Below are positions 1-7,991 of a stretch of DNA of 36,402 bases, one piece after another (position 1 is the stretch's first letter; each line of letters starts with the position of its first letter). The translations under genes were made by a program, and so were the position numbers. The notes under the pieces were generated by a model that was not told the DNA's origin, ran no database searches, and was given only the letters and a program-made list of their open reading frames with translations. Source of the DNA: Bacillota bacterium. GTDB taxonomy: Bacteria > Bacillota > Sulfobacillia > RBS10-35 > JAJYVN01. Location of the stretch: assembly GCA_021797775.1 (NCBI GenBank), contig JAJZZC010000026.1:1-36402 (forward strand), given 5' to 3'.

Positions 1-25
1 CGGTGGACGACGCGGGAGCGGCCGT

Positions 26-343
26 ATGGCCTGCGTCCCGTCCGGCACCCGCCCCTCCCGGCCAGGCGTGCCTGTGGACGAGCAGGACAAGCCCGATTCC
101 GAGGCCCCGTCGCGGCGCACGCGTCCTGGCGGGCCGGCGCCGGGCCGGCGGCTCCGGCGCGCGCGCCGGCCCTTGACCGGATGGCGTCGCGTTGCGGCGA
201 TGGCGATGGTTGTCGTGGTGCTGCTGCTTTCCGTCGTCGTCATGATCGGACCGCGGCTGAGTGGGGGGCACCTCCTGGTCATGGACTCCATCCTGGCGAT
301 CGCGGCCGTGGTGATGGTCGTGCTGGTGCGGGCGGGGCGGTAG
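26..343 (+). CDS. small hypothetical membrane protein
   Basis: This is a 105-residue product with no family I recognise. Residues 1-55 are polar and rich in Arg and Pro, so cytoplasmic. Two hydrophobic stretches follow: about 57-75 (MAMVVVVLLLSVVVMIG core) and about 84-101 (LLVMDSILAIAAVVMVVLV), separated by a short Gly-rich turn. This suggests a two-helix hairpin membrane protein with a basic cytoplasmic tail. The ATG is preceded by a purine-rich GGGAGCGG. The window begins only 25 bases upstream, so a longer N-terminus cannot be excluded. The two transmembrane segments argue against a chance open frame; function is unknown. Confidence 0.5.
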   Translation: MACVPSGTRPSRPGVPVDEQDKPDSEAPSRRTRPGGPAPGRRLRRARRPLTGWRRVAAMAMVVVVLLLSVVVMIGPRLSGGHLLVMDSILAIAAVVMVVLVRAGR

Positions 344-508
344 GGCGTTGCGCGGCGAACGGCGTCGATGTTCGTTCGCGTGGCGGCCCGAGGCGGTGGC
401 CCGCGAGGAGGGAGCCGCGACACCCCCTCTCCCCGATTCACGCGCGCACCACGCGGCGGCAGGCGATCGAAGGGCCCCGCCAGACCACCAGACGTCCGGC
501 TGGCCCGT

Positions 509-736
509 TCACAGCTGGTTGCTGATCCCTACGGCCACGTTCGCTCCGACCGCAAGGTGGTTCTGTGGGGTACTCCAGATGCCCCAACTCTCGTGGGTGA
601 TGATATTGCCGTTCAGGCGCACGCCTTCCTGGACAGGGGCCGATGACCCCTTGGGAGAGCCTGCGGTCAAGGGCAAGGTGACGACAATGATTCCGGTCGG
701 CTTGGCCTGGTACCCGGGTAGGTGCTCGAAGAACGC
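509..736 (-). pseudogene. possible C-terminal gene fragment on the minus strand
   Basis: The minus strand ends in TGA at 509-511. Upstream, about 70 codons read like real protein: a beta-rich stretch including GIIVVTLPLTAG and ITHESWGIWSTPQNHLAVG. Third codon positions are mostly G or C in this frame, whereas the plus-strand reading of the same bases has a poor third-position bias. No start codon with a ribosome-binding site is visible. The frame runs antisense into the coiled-coil gene at 722-1042. I therefore read it as a truncated remnant of an unidentified, perhaps secreted or phage-like, protein. Family unknown. Confidence 0.35.
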
Positions 737-1042
737 AGCCGTCGCTGGCGAGCTTGCCCCGGCTGCTCCGCCCTCGTCGATGTCGCGTGGCTGATCCTGG
801 AGCGCCTCGGCGATCTGCAGCGGGCACAGGACAAGCTGGGCGCCAGGCTGGACCAACTGGACGCCAAGATTGACCAGCAGGGCAAGGACCTCCATGCAGA
901 CATCCAACGGTTGGACACCAAGATCGACAGCGTGGCGGATAAGCTGGACGCCAAGATCGACAACCTGCGCAACTACATCGTGAGCCCCGTCGTGTTGGTA
1001 CTGCTGGCCGCCGTCCTCGCGCACTTTGTGCCGGGCCTCTGA
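722..1042 (+). CDS. coiled-coil protein with C-terminal membrane anchor
   Basis: This is a 106-residue product. Residues about 28-85 form a heptad-patterned coiled coil (repeats of the type LDAKIDQ, LDTKIDS, LDAKIDN). It is followed by one C-terminal hydrophobic helix (about 88-103, VVLVLLAAVLAHFVPG). This matches tail-anchored, XhlA- or DUF1640-like coiled-coil proteins that oligomerise at a membrane. I infer only that architecture, not a function. The GTG start at 722 is uncertain because the first about 20 residues overlap the minus-strand fragment ending at 509; a start nearer the coiled coil is possible. It ends 82 bases before uvrC. Confidence 0.6.
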   Translation: MLEERSRRWRACPGCSALVDVAWLILERLGDLQRAQDKLGARLDQLDAKIDQQGKDLHADIQRLDTKIDSVADKLDAKIDNLRNYIVSPVVLVLLAAVLAHFVPGL

Positions 1043-1083
1043 CCGGGCCGCGCCCACGACGCCGTCACGTCCCCTCCGGCCGG

Positions 1084-1089
1084 TACAAT
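1084..1089 (+). promoter_or_regulatory. candidate -10 box for uvrC (TACAAT)
   Basis: TACAAT matches five of six positions of the sigma-A -10 consensus and lies 36 bases before the chosen uvrC start. No convincing -35 is seen at 16-18 bases upstream, so support is weak. Confidence 0.3.
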
Positions 1090-1124
1090 GGCCCGCATAC
1101 CGGTGCGGGGGACGGGGTGGGCGA

Positions 1125-3098
1125 ATGGAGGCGGGGGACGGCGGCTCCGTCGGGGATCTGGGCGCGGAGGCACGGCAGGCGCCGGTGGCGCCTCGGGTGT
1201 CGGAGAAGCTGGCTTTACTGCCCGACCGTCCGGGCTGCTACATCTACCGCGACGCGGGGGGGACCATCCTCTATGTCGGCAAGGCGCGCGCCCTGCGGCA
1301 CCGCGTGCGCAGCTACTTCCAGGAGAGCCGCGCGCTGGACGCCAAGACGGCGGTCTTGGTGTCGCTGGTCGACGATTTGGAGTGGATCGTCACCGACTCC
1401 GAGGTCGAGGCCCTGCTCCTGGAGAACAACCTGATCAAGCAGCACCAGCCGCGCTACAACATCCGCCTGCGCGACGACAAGCAGTACCCGTACCTCCGCC
1501 TGCAGGTCAGGGACCCCTGGCCGCGCCTGGAGGTGGTGCGCCGCCCGCGGCAGGACGGTGCCCGCTACTTCGGCCCGTACCCGCACGCCTCGGCCGTCTG
1601 GGAGACGATGCACACGCTGCGGCGCGTCTTCCCCTACCGGTCCTGTTCGGACCGGCGCCTGGCGCTGCCCCACCCGTGTCTCTTCCACCATATTCACCGC
1701 TGCATGGCGCCCTGCATCGCGGCCTGCACCCCCGAGGCCTATCGCCAGATGGGGGCTGAGATGGTCCAGTTCCTTGAAGGGAAAGGCGACGGCGTCCTGG
1801 CCCGCCTGCAGGCGCGCATGGCGGAGGCCGCCGAAGACCTGCGTTTTGAGGAGGCGGCGGAGCTCCGCGACCGGCTGCGCGCGCTGCGCGCCGTGCTGGA
1901 GAAGCAGAAGGTGCAGGTGGCGGCCGGCTCCGACCGCGACGCCCTGGCCGTGGCCCGCGCCCCCGGGGTCCCGGAGGCGGCGGTCGAGGTCTTCTTCGTG
2001 CGCGACGGTAAGGTGGCCGGGCGTGAGGGTTTCATCATGGCGGGCGCTGAGGGACGGGCCGACGGCGAGGTGCTGCAGGCCTTCATCGAGCAGTTCTACG
2101 GCGGCGGCGCTGCCGTACCCCCGGAGATCCTCCTGGGCGACGCCCTGCCCGATGAGGCGGAGGTCGTCTCCATGCTGCGGGCGCGCCGAGGGGGCGCGGT
2201 GCGCCTGGCCATCCCGCGGCGCGGCGCCAAGCGCGAGTTGGTCGAGTTGGTGGGCCAGAACGCGGGCGAGCACCTGAGCGCTGAGCGCTGGCGGCGCGAG
2301 AAGAGCCGTGAGGCCATTGACGCGGCGTTGACCGAGTTGCAGGTCGCCCTCGGCCTGCCTGCCCCGCCCTTGCGCATCGAGTGCTACGACAATTCCAACA
2401 TCCAGGGCAGCCATCCGGTCTCGGCCATGGTCGTCTTCGAGGACGGCGCGCCCCGCAAGTCGGACTACCGCAAGTTCCGCGTCAAGACCGTCGTCGGCGC
2501 CGACGACTTCGCCACGATGCAGGAGATTCTCGGCCGGCGCTTTGCGCGGGCGCGCCGCGAGCGCGCGGACCTGGCGGCGGGCTCGCCGGACGGCGAGGTG
2601 CCCGCGGAGGCGGCGGGCTTCGCGCGCCTGCCCGACCTCGTCATCATCGACGGCGGCCGAGGGCAGCTCAGCCACGCCCTCGCCGCCATGCACGAGATGG
2701 GGGTCGGCGACATCCCCACCTTCGGCCTGGCCAAGGAACACGAATGGTTGTTTCGCGAGGGCAGCGCCGCGCCCATCGTCCTGCCGGAGGCCTCGCCGGC
2801 CCTGCGCCTGCTGCAGCGCATCCGCGACGAGGCGCACCGCTTCGGTCTGGACTACCACCGCCAACTCCGCGGGAGGGCGTCCGTGGCCTCGCTATTGGAG
2901 GAGGCGCCCGGCATCGGCCCCCACCGGCGCAAGGCCTTGCTCCGGGCCTTCGGATCGCTGCAGGCCCTGCGCGCGGCCGGCGTGGACGCGGTGGCCGCCG
3001 TACCGGGCATGACCCGGCCAGCGGCGGAGGAGTTGCTGGGCTTCCTCCGGGGCAATGAACCAACAGTCGGCGGCGATATACAAAAACCGATTGGGTAA
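1125..3098 (+). CDS. uvrC: excinuclease ABC subunit UvrC
   Basis: UvrC makes both incisions flanking a DNA lesion in nucleotide-excision repair, after UvrA and UvrB have located the damage. The 657-residue product shows every domain in order. The GIY-YIG nuclease lies near residues 37-110 (GCYIY...LYVGKA). A Cys cluster near 173-198 (PCLFHHIHRCMAPC) corresponds to the reported iron-sulfur ligands. The UVR helix pair for UvrB binding is near 232-266. The RNase H-like C-terminal nuclease starts near 419 (IECYDNSNIQG, then VIIDGGRGQL). Tandem helix-hairpin-helix motifs occupy about 586-640. The ATG at 1125 follows GGGGGACGGGG; the open frame extends upstream without homology. It is followed by a new promoter, so it is probably monocistronic. 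Confidence 0.97.
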   Translation: MEAGDGGSVGDLGAEARQAPVAPRVSEKLALLPDRPGCYIYRDAGGTILYVGKARALRHRVRSYFQESRALDAKTAVLVSLVDDLEWIVTDSEVEALLLENNLIKQHQPRYNIRLRDDKQYPYLRLQVRDPWPRLEVVRRPRQDGARYFGPYPHASAVWETMHTLRRVFPYRSCSDRRLALPHPCLFHHIHRCMAPCIAACTPEAYRQMGAEMVQFLEGKGDGVLARLQARMAEAAEDLRFEEAAELRDRLRALRAVLEKQKVQVAAGSDRDALAVARAPGVPEAAVEVFFVRDGKVAGREGFIMAGAEGRADGEVLQAFIEQFYGGGAAVPPEILLGDALPDEAEVVSMLRARRGGAVRLAIPRRGAKRELVELVGQNAGEHLSAERWRREKSREAIDAALTELQVALGLPAPPLRIECYDNSNIQGSHPVSAMVVFEDGAPRKSDYRKFRVKTVVGADDFATMQEILGRRFARARRERADLAAGSPDGEVPAEAAGFARLPDLVIIDGGRGQLSHALAAMHEMGVGDIPTFGLAKEHEWLFREGSAAPIVLPEASPALRLLQRIRDEAHRFGLDYHRQLRGRASVASLLEEAPGIGPHRRKALLRAFGSLQALRAAGVDAVAAVPGMTRPAAEELLGFLRGNEPTVGGDIQKPIG

Positions 3099-3112
3099 AT
3101 CGCAATAGACAG

Positions 3113-3141
3113 TTGACTATCAACCGCCTACGCCGTACCCT
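3113..3141 (+). promoter_or_regulatory. candidate promoter for the DUF2089 operon
   Basis: TTGACT (3113-3118), 17 bases, then TACCCT (3136-3141), within the locally AT-rich gap after uvrC. Transcription would begin near 3148, just before the G-rich ribosome-binding site at 3150-3158. This supports the TTG start at 3166 rather than the ATG at 3148. The -10 box is a poor match. Confidence 0.4.
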
Positions 3142-3165
3142 CTCCCCATGAGGGGGGGGGTCCGC

Positions 3166-3570
3166 TTGTCGGCGCAGCCGGCCGTCGGCCGGTGCCCCGG
3201 CTGTGGCGAGGTCATGCGCGTGGAACGCCTACGCTGCCCCGCGTGCGAGACGGCGGTCGAGGGGCGGTTCGTGCCGCTGCCGTATGCGGCGCTGTCGGGC
3301 GAGCAGGCGGCCTTCCTGGAGGTCTTCCTGAGGGCCCGCGGCAACCTGCGTGAGGTCGAGCGCGTGCTGGGCCTCTCGTACCCGACGGTCCGCAGCCGGC
3401 TGGACCACGTCCTTGACGCGCTGGGGTTCGCCGACGGGGCCGGCGGGGCGGGTGGAGACGAGAGCCCCCCGCCGCTGGACCCGGATGGGCGGCGGGAGGC
3501 GCTGGCGGCGTTGCAGCGCGGTGACATCACAGCGGTCGAGGCCATCAGGCGCATCCGGGGAGGGGAGTAG
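3166..3570 (+). CDS. DUF2089 family zinc-ribbon/HTH protein
   Basis: This is a 134-residue DUF2089-type protein, a family of presumed transcriptional regulators of unknown target. The N-terminus has a four-Cys zinc ribbon (CPGCG ... CPAC). A central helix-turn-helix-like region follows (LREVERVLGLSYPTVRSRLD). The C-terminal helical module (EALAALQRGDITAVEAIRRI) resembles the SHOCT/YvlB N-terminal module found in the next two genes. The TTG at 3166 is preferred because a run of nine G lies about 7 bases upstream and the likely transcription start is near 3148; the ATG at 3148 would add six residues. It is 3 bases from the next gene, so clearly one operon. In Firmicutes such proteins often sit beside DUF4097/YvlB genes, as here. 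Confidence 0.85.
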   Translation: MSAQPAVGRCPGCGEVMRVERLRCPACETAVEGRFVPLPYAALSGEQAAFLEVFLRARGNLREVERVLGLSYPTVRSRLDHVLDALGFADGAGGAGGDESPPPLDPDGRREALAALQRGDITAVEAIRRIRGGE

Positions 3571-3573
3571 CGT

Positions 3574-3990
3574 ATGGCGGATGGTCTGGACGGTGGGGAC
3601 GAGCGGCTGGCGGTGCTGCAACTGGTGGCCGCGGGCCGGGTGAGCCCCCAGGAGGCCGTGGACCTGCTGGCGGCGTTGGAACCGGTCGCGGCGGCGGCAC
3701 CGCGGGCGGCCGCCGCCGTGGCGGATCGCGGCGCCGGGCGCGATGGCCCGGCGCCGCAGGGAACAATGCTCCGTGTCCACTGCGAGGACGCCGACCAGGA
3801 ATGCGACTTCTCCCTACCGGTGGAGGACGTCGATCAGATCGGCGACATGCTGCCGCCGGACATGGCGCGGCAGGTGCCAGCGCGCCTGTTCTTGCAGGTG
3901 CCGCGCCTCGCTTGCACCCGTAAGAGCGGGACGATCTTGCGCTACCAAGACGCGCCGTTCGAACTGGAGATCAGTCAGGAGGACGGTTGA
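3574..3990 (+). CDS. YvlB/SHOCT-like module protein, hypothetical
   Basis: This is a 138-residue protein. Residues about 9-36 carry a helix-turn-helix module (LAVLQLVAAGRVSPQEAVDLL) of the SHOCT-like/YvlB N-terminal type. An Ala/Pro-rich linker follows. A C-terminal domain of about 75 residues (from MLRVHCEDADQECDFSLPVE) probably forms a small beta-rich fold; I do not recognise its family. The ATG follows GGGGAGGGGAG at good spacing. The stop codon lies about 105 bases before the chosen start of the DUF4097 gene, so the three genes are probably co-transcribed. The DUF2089/YvlB pairing suggests envelope-stress control, which is inference only. Confidence 0.7.
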   Translation: MADGLDGGDERLAVLQLVAAGRVSPQEAVDLLAALEPVAAAAPRAAAAVADRGAGRDGPAPQGTMLRVHCEDADQECDFSLPVEDVDQIGDMLPPDMARQVPARLFLQVPRLACTRKSGTILRYQDAPFELEISQEDG

Positions 3991-4094
3991 CGCGCGGGGG
4001 GCGCACGGCGCGCGGGCCGTCCGGTACGGCCTCAAGCGCGGCGGTCGGGTGGATGCCGTGGGGGAATGAACCCGAGCAGAGGGGGCGCGTTGGG

Positions 4095-5534
4095 ATGCCG
4101 GAGGGTGGCGGGGGCGACCGCATGGCGGTGCTCCAGTTGCTGCAGGCGGGGAAGATCGACAGCGACCAGGGAGTGGCGCTCTTGCGCGCACTGGCCGGGG
4201 CCGGGGCGGGGCGCATGCCAGACACCGGAGCCGAGAGCCGCGCGGCCGCTATACGCATGCTGGGCGCCGGGCGGATCGATGTGGACGAGGCGTTGTCGTT
4301 GCTCCAAGCGCTGGCGGAGGCGGGCGTGGGCGAACTGCCCGACCTGGGGGCCGAGGAGCGCGCCTCGGTGCTGCAGATGCTCGAGGGCGGTCAGATCCAG
4401 GCCGAGGACGCCGTGTCGCTGATCCGGGCTCTCCGCGACCGTGATCGCGACCGCGACCCCGGGGGTGAGGCCCGCGGTCCGCAGGGCGGCTTCCGCCGGG
4501 GCACGCGCGAGGCCTTCCGCTTCTCCGCCGGTCCCGGCCCCGAGCAGTGGGAGCGGGCGACGCAGCGCGCCATGGAGCGCGCGCGCCGCGCCGCCGAGTT
4601 CTGGTCGCAGCAGGCAGAGGAGATCGCCGAGCGCGCCGGCAAGGCGGCCGAGCAGGTGGGCGAGAACATGGGCCGCGTGCTGTCCGGGGTACCGGACATG
4701 GTGGAGCGTATGGCCCGTGCCGGTTGGGGCAACTGGGGTCCCGGCCACCGCTTCGAGGAGACGCTGGAGGGGACCATGCCCCCCGGTGCGGAGGCGACGC
4801 TGGACGTCGAGGGCTGGAACGGGCCGGTGTCGGTGCGCGCCGTGGACGGCGACCGGGTGCGCGTCATCCTGCGCAAGACCGTGCACGCCCCCAGCGAGGA
4901 CGCGGCGCGCGAGATCGCCATGGCGGTGGAGGCCTTTGTGGAGCCGGACGCCCGGCGCGTGCGGGTGGGGCGGCGGCAGGGGAGCGGCGCCTGGCCCGGC
5001 GGGCTCGCCATCGAGGCCTATGTCCCGCGCGGGGTGACCTGGACGGGCGAGGCGCGTACCGGCAATGGGCCTGTGGACGTCGACGGGCTGCGGGTGAACG
5101 GCCTGCGCCTGGAGACGAGCAACGGGCCGGTGCGCGTCCTCTCCTGCCAGGGCGAGGACCTCGCCGTCACCACGAGCAACGGGCGTATCGAGGTGGCGGG
5201 CGCGCTGGCCGGACGGACCGAGCTGCGCACCAGCAACGGGGCCATCGCGGTGGCCCCGTCCGGCGAGGGCGGCGGGGAGACGGCCGTCCGCGCGGTCACC
5301 AGCAATGGGGCCATCGAGGTGCGGCTCCCTCCCACGGTGGCTGTGGAGATCGACGCGGCCACGAGCAACGGCCGCTTCGATCTGTCGGGGCTGGGCCCCG
5401 AGGGGCCGAACCTGGGCAATCAGAAGGGCTTCGGCCGCAGCGAGGTGCGGTGGCGTGCCCCGTCCTGGGACGAGGCGCCGGCCCGCCTGCGCTTGGCGCT
5501 GCGCACCTCAAACGGTGGCGTGCGGGTGATTTGA
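4095..5534 (+). CDS. DUF4097 beta-strand repeat protein with three N-terminal SHOCT-like modules
   Basis: This is a 479-residue YvlB/LiaX-like protein. Residues about 10-115 hold three tandem copies of the SHOCT-like module (MAVLQLLQAGKIDSDQGVAL, AAIRMLGAGRIDVDEALSLL, SVLQMLEGGQIQAEDAVSLI). A charged linker and an amphipathic helix (about 150-210) follow. The C-terminal half is a DUF4097 beta-helix-like domain in which a T-S-N-G motif recurs about six times at near-regular spacing (nt 5113-5520). In relatives the DUF4097 part is linked to envelope-stress sensing (LiaX, YvlB). No signal peptide or membrane segment is visible. The ATG at 4095 is chosen for the AGAGGGGG ribosome site; the frame opens at a TTG overlapping the upstream stop. 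Confidence 0.85.
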   Translation: MPEGGGGDRMAVLQLLQAGKIDSDQGVALLRALAGAGAGRMPDTGAESRAAAIRMLGAGRIDVDEALSLLQALAEAGVGELPDLGAEERASVLQMLEGGQIQAEDAVSLIRALRDRDRDRDPGGEARGPQGGFRRGTREAFRFSAGPGPEQWERATQRAMERARRAAEFWSQQAEEIAERAGKAAEQVGENMGRVLSGVPDMVERMARAGWGNWGPGHRFEETLEGTMPPGAEATLDVEGWNGPVSVRAVDGDRVRVILRKTVHAPSEDAAREIAMAVEAFVEPDARRVRVGRRQGSGAWPGGLAIEAYVPRGVTWTGEARTGNGPVDVDGLRVNGLRLETSNGPVRVLSCQGEDLAVTTSNGRIEVAGALAGRTELRTSNGAIAVAPSGEGGGETAVRAVTSNGAIEVRLPPTVAVEIDAATSNGRFDLSGLGPEGPNLGNQKGFGRSEVRWRAPSWDEAPARLRLALRTSNGGVRVI

Positions 5535-6009
5535 CCCTGGATTGCGCTCTGCGGTGGGGATCTGCCGCGCGTGCCGTAACCGGAGGGCGGCGTCCCGACC
5601 CGTACGGGGGGCGCACGGCGACCCTCCGCCAGCGGACCGCTCCGCGTGGGTTCCCGCGCGTGCCTTGTCCGACAGAGCGAGGCCGGGTCCCTCGTACAGC
5701 TCTCGGCACGGGCCGAATGGGGTGGCGACGGACGTGAGCAAGGGGGGCGCGACGCCGACGAGAGGCGCATTGCCCCCCGTCACAGGCACCGATCTGTTGG
5801 GTTCCACGATCGACCCGCAATCGCGCGGCGGCAGGCGGACGCCGCGGGCGCGGCAGGACCCCGCGACGCGTGGGGGGTGGGCTGGTGCCGCGGGGCCGGC
5901 CGCGGACCACACGGCGGCGGGGTGGCGTCCCAACGGCTCCCGCCCGCTCCCCCGCCCGCGCGTGCGGGCGACGAGTCGGGGCCGGGGTGGCCGCGACTCG
6001 TCGCGGCCC
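5535..6009. other. intergenic region, no gene recognised
   Basis: This is 475 bases between two convergent genes. Open frames here are GC-driven shadows without motifs. The one clear structure is the hairpin at 5968-6004, listed separately. Confidence 0.6.
5968..6004 (-). terminator. GC-rich stem-loop after the mini membrane protein gene
   Basis: Perfect 11-bp inverted repeat GCGACGAGTCG / CGACTCGTCGC with a 15-base loop, beginning 5 bases beyond the stop codon (6010-6012) of the minus-strand gene. There is no U-tract, so it is a non-canonical terminator or 3'-end stabiliser at best. Confidence 0.5.
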
Positions 6010-6228
6010 CTACCCCTGGCCTTCCCCCTGCGGTTGGTCCCCCTGCGGCGCGGCTGCAGGGGCGGGCTCCGCCTCCCCCTCGCCGCCAATATCGCCGGCT
6101 GTCGCCCGTGCGCGGTTGCCCGCGGCGGACCACCACCAGATGAGGCCGACCACCACCGCGATCCCCAGGACCCACCACCAGATGTTGCCTGCCGTGGCGG
6201 CGACGGCGCCATTCAGGTTGAGGTTCAC
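6010..6228 (-). CDS. tryptophan-rich single-pass mini membrane protein
   Basis: This is a 72-residue product. A short polar N-terminus (VNLNLNGAVAATAGN) precedes one membrane helix flanked on both sides by Trp triplets (WWWVLGIAVVVGLIWWW). A C-terminal tail rich in Gly, Ala, Pro, Glu and Gln follows. The Trp belts at each membrane interface are striking and argue for a real protein. The start is the GTG at 6228, because GGAGGAGG lies exactly 8 bases upstream; a GTG at 6246 with a weaker site would add six residues. I recognise no family. It is isolated between intergenic repeats, and a stem-loop follows the stop. Confidence 0.6.
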   Translation of the reverse strand: MNLNLNGAVAATAGNIWWWVLGIAVVVGLIWWWSAAGNRARATAGDIGGEGEAEPAPAAAPQGDQPQGEGQG

Positions 6229-6551
6229 GTCCAGCGCCTCCTCCACCCGAGGTTCCCCCGCAGCATGCCCGCGGCGGGGGAGGCCGATGCGGGCGGCGGC
6301 GAAAGGGGCGCAACCTGGGGGTCGGGGTCGCCCGCCCGTCGCCCCGTGCGGGGGGGGCGAGGCCAACGGGCGCCGCCTCCCGCCCACGGGTACCGCGGTG
6401 TCCCCAGGCCGGGGGGTGGGGGCCGAGCCCCGGGTGCGTCCTGTCCGTTCCCTGGGGGAGCGGGGGTGCCCGGTCGCGGGGACGGTCCGGCGCCGTCCTC
6501 GTCCCACCCTGAGCACTTCCTGGTCTTAGGATCCACCACGCGCATCGAGGC

Positions 6552-6690
6552 TTCATCCTGACTTTCGCAAAGGGGCGGCCGGTCGCCTTGCTGCCCAGGG
6601 GCCTGCCCCTCGCCACGACCTCACCCGCTCGCGTCGCGGGGTCCTTCTGCGCCATCGGCGTCCACCCGACACCGCGAGATTCAGGTTCAT
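6552..6690 (+). repeat. MITE-like repeat, copy A
   Basis: This is a 139-base element bounded by imperfect terminal inverted repeats (TTCATCCTGACTTTCGCA at the left; GCGAGATTCAGGTTCA at the right). Two further copies in the same orientation lie at 12860-12997 and 13003-13140. They share the interior blocks GCAAAGGGG, CTCGCCACGACCTCACCCGC and GTCCTTCTGCG. It contains no convincing protein. Confidence 0.75.
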
Positions 6691-6820
6691 TGCGGCGCAA
6701 CGCCTCTTGCCTGGACCGTGACCGCGTATGCGCCCCCGCTCCAGTCAACCGTCGCTGCCAGTGCAAAGGGCAGTACTGAGACAGACAGCGTGTGGTGGGG
6801 CCCGTGCCGTCCTCGGCCGC

Positions 6821-7258
6821 TCAACTGGTCCCATCCAGCCGCGCCCGCAGGGCGTTGGTGAGCACCGTGAAGTTGCGGCGAACCAGGGGGATGGCCACCA
6901 GATCCACGAGGGGGGCCGCGAAGGCCGCCTGGAAGGTCACCTCGACCGCCAGCTTGGTGCCCGTGCCCTCTGGGAGAAAGCGGCACTCCAAGTCGAAATG
7001 GTCCAGGAAGCCGTTGCCGAGCAGATGGGTGCGGATGGTGCGCGCCGCGTCATCGAACGCATCCCGCTCGCGCCAGACGTACACCTGGCCGAAGCGGGCA
7101 ACTCGCCATTCGGTGATCTGCCAGCCCGGCCCGCTTTCGACCACGGTCAGCGAGCGGATGTCGCGCATCCACTGGCGGAAGGCGCCAAAATCGCGCGCCA
7201 GCCGGTACGCCTGCTCGGGCGGTGCATCCAGGGGGGCGTCCAACCGCAGATGCGCCAT
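6821..7258 (-). CDS. SRPBCC family protein (polyketide cyclase/START-like)
   Basis: This is a 145-residue protein with the typical single-domain SRPBCC layout. It has an N-terminal beta strand (HLRLDAPLDAPPEQAYRLA), the motif AFRQWMRDIRSLTVVE, central strands ending in RTHLLG and FDLECRFLPEGTGTKLAVEV, and a long C-terminal helix (LVRRNFTVLTNALRARLD). Such folds bind hydrophobic ligands in a helix-grip cavity, and members range from polyketide cyclases to CoQ-binding proteins; the ligand here cannot be told. The start is the ATG at 7258. No operon partner is visible; the nearest gene upstream is 734 bases away. Confidence 0.8.
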   Translation of the reverse strand: MAHLRLDAPLDAPPEQAYRLARDFGAFRQWMRDIRSLTVVESGPGWQITEWRVARFGQVYVWRERDAFDDAARTIRTHLLGNGFLDHFDLECRFLPEGTGTKLAVEVTFQAAFAAPLVDLVAIPLVRRNFTVLTNALRARLDGTS

Positions 7259-7991
7259 GCGTCACCGATCCCTTGGCGCGGGCGGGGCCCAGGGGGTTCC
7301 CCCGCACCCGCGAGTTGACCGCGCGTTTCCTTCGCCGCGCCGCGGGGAACCCGCCACCCGGGAACGTCGCGGGGGCCACGACGTCATGCGGCCGCACTGA
7401 TCGCGGCCTCCCGGCCCAGAGCCCGACCGGACGGGCTCTGCGTCGAAAGGCCGCGGCGGGCCCGTCCCCTCCCGAGGTCCCGGACCGCGTGGGCCAGGGC
7501 CGGGCCATCCGTACCCCACCGCGCCATGACCAGCGGGGGCAGTGGCCAAGGGTCCCTCGGCGCGGGGGGCGCCGTGTCGCCAAAGGCCGTGGTTGGCCCG
7601 TCCCGCCTCCCCAGGACCGGTACCGGCACGCGGGCGCGCCCGTGCGGCCGCACCCCGCGCGCTACGGGCAGCGGGGGGTGGCGGGCTGTGGCGAACGGTG
7701 CCCATGCTATGCGCTCGCACGGGGGTGGGTGTCCGCCGGGCAGCCCGAGGGTCGGGCTGGGGGGCCAGCCTGGCCCCCCAGCCCGGGTACGCCGATGGCC
7801 AACGCCGGCTGCGTCCTCGCCCCCGGCGGCCTCGGCCGTGGTGCGGGGCGGAGCGGCGGCGCCGGAGGTATGGTTCTGCCACCTCGCGGCGAGCGACGGC
7901 TCCAGCCGGGAAGCGCGCACGGCGCGGCGAGCGGGCCTGCCAGCGGCGCCGCAAGCGAACGCGCGGACGTCGTGCGCCCGCGCGTTCGCCC
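7259..7991. other. intergenic region with strong palindromes
   Basis: This is 733 bases without a believable gene; long open frames here lack motifs and are Pro/Arg/Gly-rich shadows. It holds a 9-bp hairpin at 7417-7440 (CAGAGCCCG / CGGGCTCTG, 6-base loop) and the 33-base palindrome at 7753-7785. Confidence 0.6.
7753..7785. repeat. 33-base near-perfect palindrome
   Basis: CGGGCTGGGGGGCCAG, one central base, then its exact reverse complement CTGGCCCCCCAGCCCG. It lies 206 bases beyond the 3' end of the minus-strand gene at 7992. The one-base centre makes a simple RNA hairpin loop poor and favours a DNA-level palindrome or cruciform. Confidence 0.8.

Noticed and set aside
1215-2864. 549-codon open frame antisense to uvrC
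   Set aside because: uvrC on the plus strand has every domain; the antisense frame has no motif and is a GC effect.
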